A stretch of DNA of 64,000 nt, from NCBI GenBank assembly GCA_046350055.1, contig JAXMBC010000001.1, positions 4,836,001-4,900,000 of the forward strand. The letters run 5' to 3'. Positions 60,123-64,000 of the stretch are shown in pieces. Under the pieces are notes generated by a model. It saw only the letters and a list, made by a program, of their open reading frames with translations, did no database searches and had not been told where the DNA came from. Every line of letters starts with the position of its first letter. Position 1 is the first letter of the stretch. Source of the stretch: JAEUIE01 sp046350055. GTDB lineage: Bacteria > Planctomycetota > Planctomycetia > Gemmatales > HRBIN36. The position numbers were made by a program, and so were the translations under genes.

Positions 60123-61733
60123 GTGAATGCCACAGGCTCGCAAAGCATAGGAAAGAAACTCCTGTTCGCAGTGCTGGTCCTGGGCATGGGCGATGTCGTC
60201 GGGAAGGCTATTGGTCTGATCATCACCGTGGTGCGTACCCGCACCTTGACCACAGCCGAATTCGGTGGTTTTGGCTTTATCCTGCAAACGGTTAGTCTGT
60301 TTGCTCAGGTCGCAGGTTTTTCTCTGGGACTGGCAGCGACCCGGTATATTGCTCTGCATCGCAATACCGAACCAGGCAAGGCTCGGGATGTTGCCCAGTT
60401 CGTGCTGCTCCTCGGACTTGCCACCTCCACGGTAGCCGCGACACTCATGCTGCTCCTGGCTCCTCAGCTTGCCAGTTCGGTGCCGGGCTTGACCGGCCCT
60501 CTGCGTATTTCGGTACTCGTGCTTTTGAGTCAGACCATGTCGGGACTGGTGCTGGGTGTACTGGTGGGACTGGAGCGGTTCCGCATGGTAACAATTGCCA
60601 CGGTTTCACAAAACGTGGTGATGCTCGTGCTAACGATCTGGTGGGCTCCTCTCTTTGGACTAACTGGCACGCTGTATGCCATGGCCTTGGGTTTCACAGT
60701 AGCACTGGCTATAGCTTTGTGGGCGAGTCGCGATCTATTCCTCTCTTCATCTATCCATTGGCCAAGGATCTGGTCACATCGCGCAATCATCTGGGAATTC
60801 TGCCTGCCATCACTCTTGAGTGCGGTCATCATGATGCCGGCTTCCTGGGCAGTGATGGCGATGATGGCTAGTCAGCATGGGTCCGACCTGGAACTGATGG
60901 CAGGACTGCTGGCAGTCCCGCCGAACTGGCTGGCCGGCATGGGCATGATTTATCACTATTCCACTGGCCTGAGACAACTGGCTATCTTTTATGCAGCAGA
61001 CCAGCTGCGTCCCCTGCTCTACCTGTTAAGTAATATTGTCGCACAGCCGATGATGCCGATCGTCACCAGCCAGATACGCCACACCCTGGACCCAGATGCC
61101 ACTCCAGAGGAACGCGAAACTGCACGAAACAAGGCAATGAATGCCACGCTTCGCAGCTACCAGTTAGTCGTGTGCCTGGTTCTACCCGCCCATGCCGTGC
61201 TGGCGTACTCGGGACCCTACATCATGTCGATGTTTGGCAGAACTTTTGCCTCCGAATGGAACGTGTTTCTGCTGGTACTGGCTCTCGGTGCGTTCAGTGC
61301 CATTACCGGATTGATGGGTACCGTCCTTCTTGCACAGGGACGTATGTGGCTTTCCAACATACTGGGACTTGTCTTTGGACTGTTCCTGATTGGATTCTGT
61401 TACTTCCTGATGGACTGGGGCGCAGTGGGATTGGGCTGGGCATACCTGCTGACGACTATTGCTACCTTTTGTATCAGCGGTACCGTTCTCTATCAGTCAG
61501 GCTTGCTGGCCTGGCAGGAAGTCCTGCTCATTGTATGTAGTCTTGGTTGGATCCTGCTTATCTCGCTGGGTGCATGGTGGCTGCCGTCAAGCTGGCGATT
61601 AACGGCCATCCCGCTGGCGTTCCTGCTGACAATCCTCATCCTCTTTCTGATGATGCGTGGACCAATGATGCATGTCCTCAGGCTGGTATGGCGACGTGCT
61701 TCAAGGATGCTCGGCATCACACAAAGTGCGTGA
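60123..61733 (+). CDS. Polysaccharide flippase (Wzx/MATE-like)
   Basis: A protein of about 536 residues with some 12 or more membrane helices (LLFAVLVLGMGDVVGKAIGLII; FVLLLGLATSTVAATLMLLLAP; and others). The overall layout matches oligosaccharide/polysaccharide flippases (MVF superfamily) that move lipid-linked glycans across the inner membrane. The first start in frame is a GTG at 60123 (or TTG at 60120); neither has a strong ribosome site. A perfect terminator hairpin follows. Confidence 0.85.
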   Translation: MNATGSQSIGKKLLFAVLVLGMGDVVGKAIGLIITVVRTRTLTTAEFGGFGFILQTVSLFAQVAGFSLGLAATRYIALHRNTEPGKARDVAQFVLLLGLATSTVAATLMLLLAPQLASSVPGLTGPLRISVLVLLSQTMSGLVLGVLVGLERFRMVTIATVSQNVVMLVLTIWWAPLFGLTGTLYAMALGFTVALAIALWASRDLFLSSSIHWPRIWSHRAIIWEFCLPSLLSAVIMMPASWAVMAMMASQHGSDLELMAGLLAVPPNWLAGMGMIYHYSTGLRQLAIFYAADQLRPLLYLLSNIVAQPMMPIVTSQIRHTLDPDATPEERETARNKAMNATLRSYQLVVCLVLPAHAVLAYSGPYIMSMFGRTFASEWNVFLLVLALGAFSAITGLMGTVLLAQGRMWLSNILGLVFGLFLIGFCYFLMDWGAVGLGWAYLLTTIATFCISGTVLYQSGLLAWQEVLLIVCSLGWILLISLGAWWLPSSWRLTAIPLAFLLTILILFLMMRGPMMHVLRLVWRRASRMLGITQSA

Positions 61734-61740
61734 AAATGCA

Positions 61741-61772
61741 CAAGCCGATGCTGAGATCTCAGCATCGGCTTG
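61741..61772. terminator. Perfect 16-bp palindrome, bidirectional terminator
   Basis: CAAGCCGATGCTGAGA and its exact complement TCTCAGCATCGGCTTG are back to back (61741-61772), followed on the plus strand by TTGTCTTTTG. It lies between the convergent flippase and thioredoxin-like genes. Confidence 0.8.
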
Positions 61773-61816
61773 TTGTCTTTTGTACCCAGACGACTCAGAC
61801 GTCTCTGCTCATTGGC

Positions 61817-63751
61817 CTACTTCACAATCTTCTTCAGCTCCTCTTCCAGAGTCGCTACATCCAGCGTGCGGCTGGTGATCTTGCCATTGGCATCCATGAG
61901 AAACATGGCAGGGAAGACGTTCAGGCCATAGTGGGCAACCGCGGGGCTGTCGTAGCCACCCGGGCTGTGCAGGTGTAACGCTGGCGGCAGGGCAGCGCCG
62001 TTCTTCTGGAAGAAGGCCTGGGCATCGGCCAGTTTGTCATCGATGTTGACTGCAACCAGTACCACACCCTTGGGAGCGAAGTTCGTCATCACCTGTTTCA
62101 TCTTGGCGTAGTCTGCCGCAGCCTGTTCGCACCAGGTAGCCCAGTAGTAGACAATCACGGTGCGGCCCTGTAACACCTGGGGGTTATAGGGATTGTTGCC
62201 ATTGAGCACCTGCACGTTGCTGCCGACATCCCAGGTCTGGCCGATTGAGGTCAGGCGACGGACTGCACCAGCGCCCTTCTGGGCAAACTTCGATGAGCCA
62301 TACTTGCTCACCAGCATTTCGTACCACTTGCGGGCGTCGGTTTCCTTGGTGAGTTGCTCATAGATTTCACCCATGCGGTAAAGCACCTCAGGGGTATCGG
62401 AACCTTGCGGATACGCTGCAACGAAGCTGGCCAGCTTTTCGGCAAACTCTGCCTGGGCTTTCAGGTGATCCTCCACCTTGTTCAGACTGGCAGTCTTGCG
62501 GTTATTTTCGATAGTGAGCAGACGATACTGAGCGTAGCTGGCAATCTCGCTACCCGGCGCCTGCTGGATGACCTTGGCTGTGTAGCTTTGGAAATTGCGC
62601 AGAGCCTGCGTATCATTTGCCGGGCTGGCGGAGACTGAAGCAGAGAGGCTGTCGATCAACTGCTTGTACCAGGCTTCCCGTTCCTTTTCAGGACAGGCGG
62701 TAACAATGCGGTTGATCACTTCTGCCCGCTGACTGTGGTACTGCACCATGGCAGCGTTCGGGCCATTACCGACATCCTGCGGAGCCTTGGCGTCGAGATC
62801 AGCCAGACTCTTGAGAGCCTTCTGCAAGGGACCATCTTCCACCGGAGTTGTCGTGCTGGTGGCTGCAGCAGGGTTGTTCCCTGCAATCAGACTGGTGGTA
62901 TTTGCAGTATCCAGGGTAGTGGGAGCGTCCTTCAGCTTCCAGGTTTCGCCTACGTGAATAATGTCGCCCAGCTGGATATAGTCGGTCTTGCCATTGGTTT
63001 CGCAGAGAATCATGGCACGGCCATGGATGACGACATCCTGCTTCCAGCCAGTGCTCTCGGCGAGCAGGCGGCTGGGAACGTCCGTTTCCACATGTAACCA
63101 CTTGGTGCTGTCGTTCATGTTGAACTTGGCAGCAACCTGGGCAAACTGGCTGGGCACGTTCTTCAGGCCATTCTTGATGCGCTCTGCTTCAGTTGCCGCG
63201 ACACCAATGGTATCCAGGTCAGCCTCGGTCACCAGCAAGGCCGCATATCGATTGGGATCCTTGGTTGCTACTGCCTTCATCACTTCCTGGCTCAGTTCTT
63301 CCAGCGAAAGAGCTACCCAGGTATCGATGGTACCGTTGCCTGCTTTGGAGACGCCGATCCTGGAACCAGCATTGTTCAGCCAGTAGAAGCGGTCAGGCTT
63401 TCCAGCAAATTTGGTATCCACTTCGCGATACACTTCCAGGCCGTCTTTGTAGTAGCTGAAAATGTCAGGGTACTTGTCGTTGTTGGTGTCGATGAAGCGA
63501 CGAAGGGTGTTGCCCTTTTCGTCCTTCAGCAGCCAGACACTCTGCCCCTGCTTGGCTGCAGGATCACCGGAGACGGTACACTTGGCTGCTTCCGCAGCGG
63601 TCGGCATGGCAACGACCACGCCTTTCTGAGCTGGCTGCCAGCGAAGGATCTGTGCCACCGCTTCGGGTGGGTTTTGTGCCTGAGCGACACTGACGCAGCA
63701 AAACATCGTGGTGCCAATCAGCAGTTTCTTACCCCAACGTGCCATACCCAT
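61817..63751 (-). CDS. Exported thioredoxin-fold protein with CXXC reduced to one Cys
   Basis: A 644-residue protein with a signal peptide (KKLLIGTTMFCCVSVAQA), a Gly/Asn-rich region with calcium-binding-like repeats (RRFIDTNNDKYPDIFSYYKDG), a helical middle with TPR-like features, and a C-terminal TlpA-like domain. The redox motif reads WATWCEQA (Cys ~541), so the second Cys is Ala while cis-Pro (NVFPAM) is kept. This suggests binding or mixed-disulfide roles rather than ordinary disulfide exchange. ATG 63751 has GGAG eight bases upstream. Confidence 0.85.
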   Translation of the reverse strand: MGMARWGKKLLIGTTMFCCVSVAQAQNPPEAVAQILRWQPAQKGVVVAMPTAAEAAKCTVSGDPAAKQGQSVWLLKDEKGNTLRRFIDTNNDKYPDIFSYYKDGLEVYREVDTKFAGKPDRFYWLNNAGSRIGVSKAGNGTIDTWVALSLEELSQEVMKAVATKDPNRYAALLVTEADLDTIGVAATEAERIKNGLKNVPSQFAQVAAKFNMNDSTKWLHVETDVPSRLLAESTGWKQDVVIHGRAMILCETNGKTDYIQLGDIIHVGETWKLKDAPTTLDTANTTSLIAGNNPAAATSTTTPVEDGPLQKALKSLADLDAKAPQDVGNGPNAAMVQYHSQRAEVINRIVTACPEKEREAWYKQLIDSLSASVSASPANDTQALRNFQSYTAKVIQQAPGSEIASYAQYRLLTIENNRKTASLNKVEDHLKAQAEFAEKLASFVAAYPQGSDTPEVLYRMGEIYEQLTKETDARKWYEMLVSKYGSSKFAQKGAGAVRRLTSIGQTWDVGSNVQVLNGNNPYNPQVLQGRTVIVYYWATWCEQAAADYAKMKQVMTNFAPKGVVLVAVNIDDKLADAQAFFQKNGAALPPALHLHSPGGYDSPAVAHYGLNVFPAMFLMDANGKITSRTLDVATLEEELKKIVK

Positions 63752-63865
63752 GGGTGAATCTCCGGGTAACGTGCCAAACCTATCGCGCCCTCCAACGAAG
63801 CAGGCGCATCCTCTACCTATATCGGCAGTTGAACAGGGCGCTACGACCGGCGAAGTCGTTAAAGA

Positions 63866-64000
63866 TTACCGAGAGGCTGATAAACTGGGCAAACCCTGCC
63901 GGTCGGGGGACCGTAGCAGCAGGTGCACCGTGATGGCCAGCAGAAATGCACCGATAGGGTGAATTCCGTAGGAATGCAGCATGGAGGTATAGGTAAAGGC
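63866..64000 (-). CDS. C-terminus of a membrane protein, cut by window edge
   Basis: The minus strand from base 64000 is open for 44 codons to a TAA at 63866-63868, ending a hydrophobic helix (LHSYGIHPIGAFLLAITVHL) and a polar tail (LRSPDRQGLPSLSASR). The frame matches a protein entering from the right. Too short to name. Confidence 0.45.
   Translation of the reverse strand, partial: AFTYTSMLHSYGIHPIGAFLLAITVHLLLRSPDRQGLPSLSASR

Overview
The window reads as a piece of a Planctomycetota chromosome, most likely a Gemmatales/Gemmataceae-type organism. The evidence is the family mix, not a database hit: PEP-CTERM secreted proteins, DUF1501 and DUF1559 proteins, many Ser/Thr protein kinases, zinc-ribbon (MJ0042-like) membrane proteins, an archaeal-type methenyl-tetrahydromethanopterin cyclohydrolase (Mch), KdsB (Gram-negative lipopolysaccharide), and a lone 16S rRNA gene with no tRNA, 23S or 5S beside it. 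Gene density is high and strands alternate often, so operons are short and many neighbours are convergent or divergent with few or overlapping bases between them.

Layout. 1-20.6 kb is mostly housekeeping: an M3 peptidase/CoaC-type flavoprotein/unknown operon, a Rieske protein, a Ser/Thr kinase, MobA, a zinc-ribbon membrane protein, IspG, a glutamine-amidotransferase-like protein lacking its nucleophile, a long aspartate kinase, two regulatory or modification-type small genes, a PfkB kinase/DUF1801/APC permease run, a DUF1445 lyase-like protein, a DUF2089 HTH/membrane pair with a clear promoter and repeated operator-like sites, and a GT87 glycosyltransferase. 20.8-30 kb holds a zinc-ribbon PrsW protease, a fumarylacetoacetase-family enzyme, two PEP-CTERM proteins, a DUF1559 protein, a secreted YCII-like protein, a GNAT acetyltransferase and an HTTM-like membrane pair.

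30-40.2 kb is the odd region. It has three diverged copies of a ~160-bp repeat, two near-identical REP-like hairpin pairs, short membrane proteins, a broken DUF4160 gene beside an intact DUF2442 gene, and the orphan 16S gene (minus strand) with a boxA-type leader and a terminator. Next to the 16S gene lie a ~45-bp relic of a second 16S 3' end, now the C-terminus of the DUF2442 gene, and a second copy of the 16S trailer with a different terminator hairpin. Beyond a gamma-glutamyltransferase gene, an FkbM methyltransferase/GT4 glycosyltransferase pair is bracketed by a 180-bp direct repeat of the ggt 5' end, plus a decayed fragment of a YdjM-type membrane hydrolase whose intact relative lies at 41.5-42.2 kb. 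This looks like the scar of at least two duplications or recombinations.

40.3-64 kb returns to ordinary gene content: secreted proteins, a DUF1501 protein, two TlpA-like thioredoxin-fold proteins (one without the second redox Cys), a second Ser/Thr kinase, KdsB, a tightly overlapping radical SAM/Mch/DapA-like operon that points to tetrahydromethanopterin-linked C1 metabolism, a large BNR-repeat (VPS10-like) secreted protein, and an FkbM/flippase pair for surface glycans. A coding region of at least 432 codons at the left edge and the C-terminus of a membrane protein at the right edge are cut by the window. No CRISPR array, phage, transposase or replication origin was seen.
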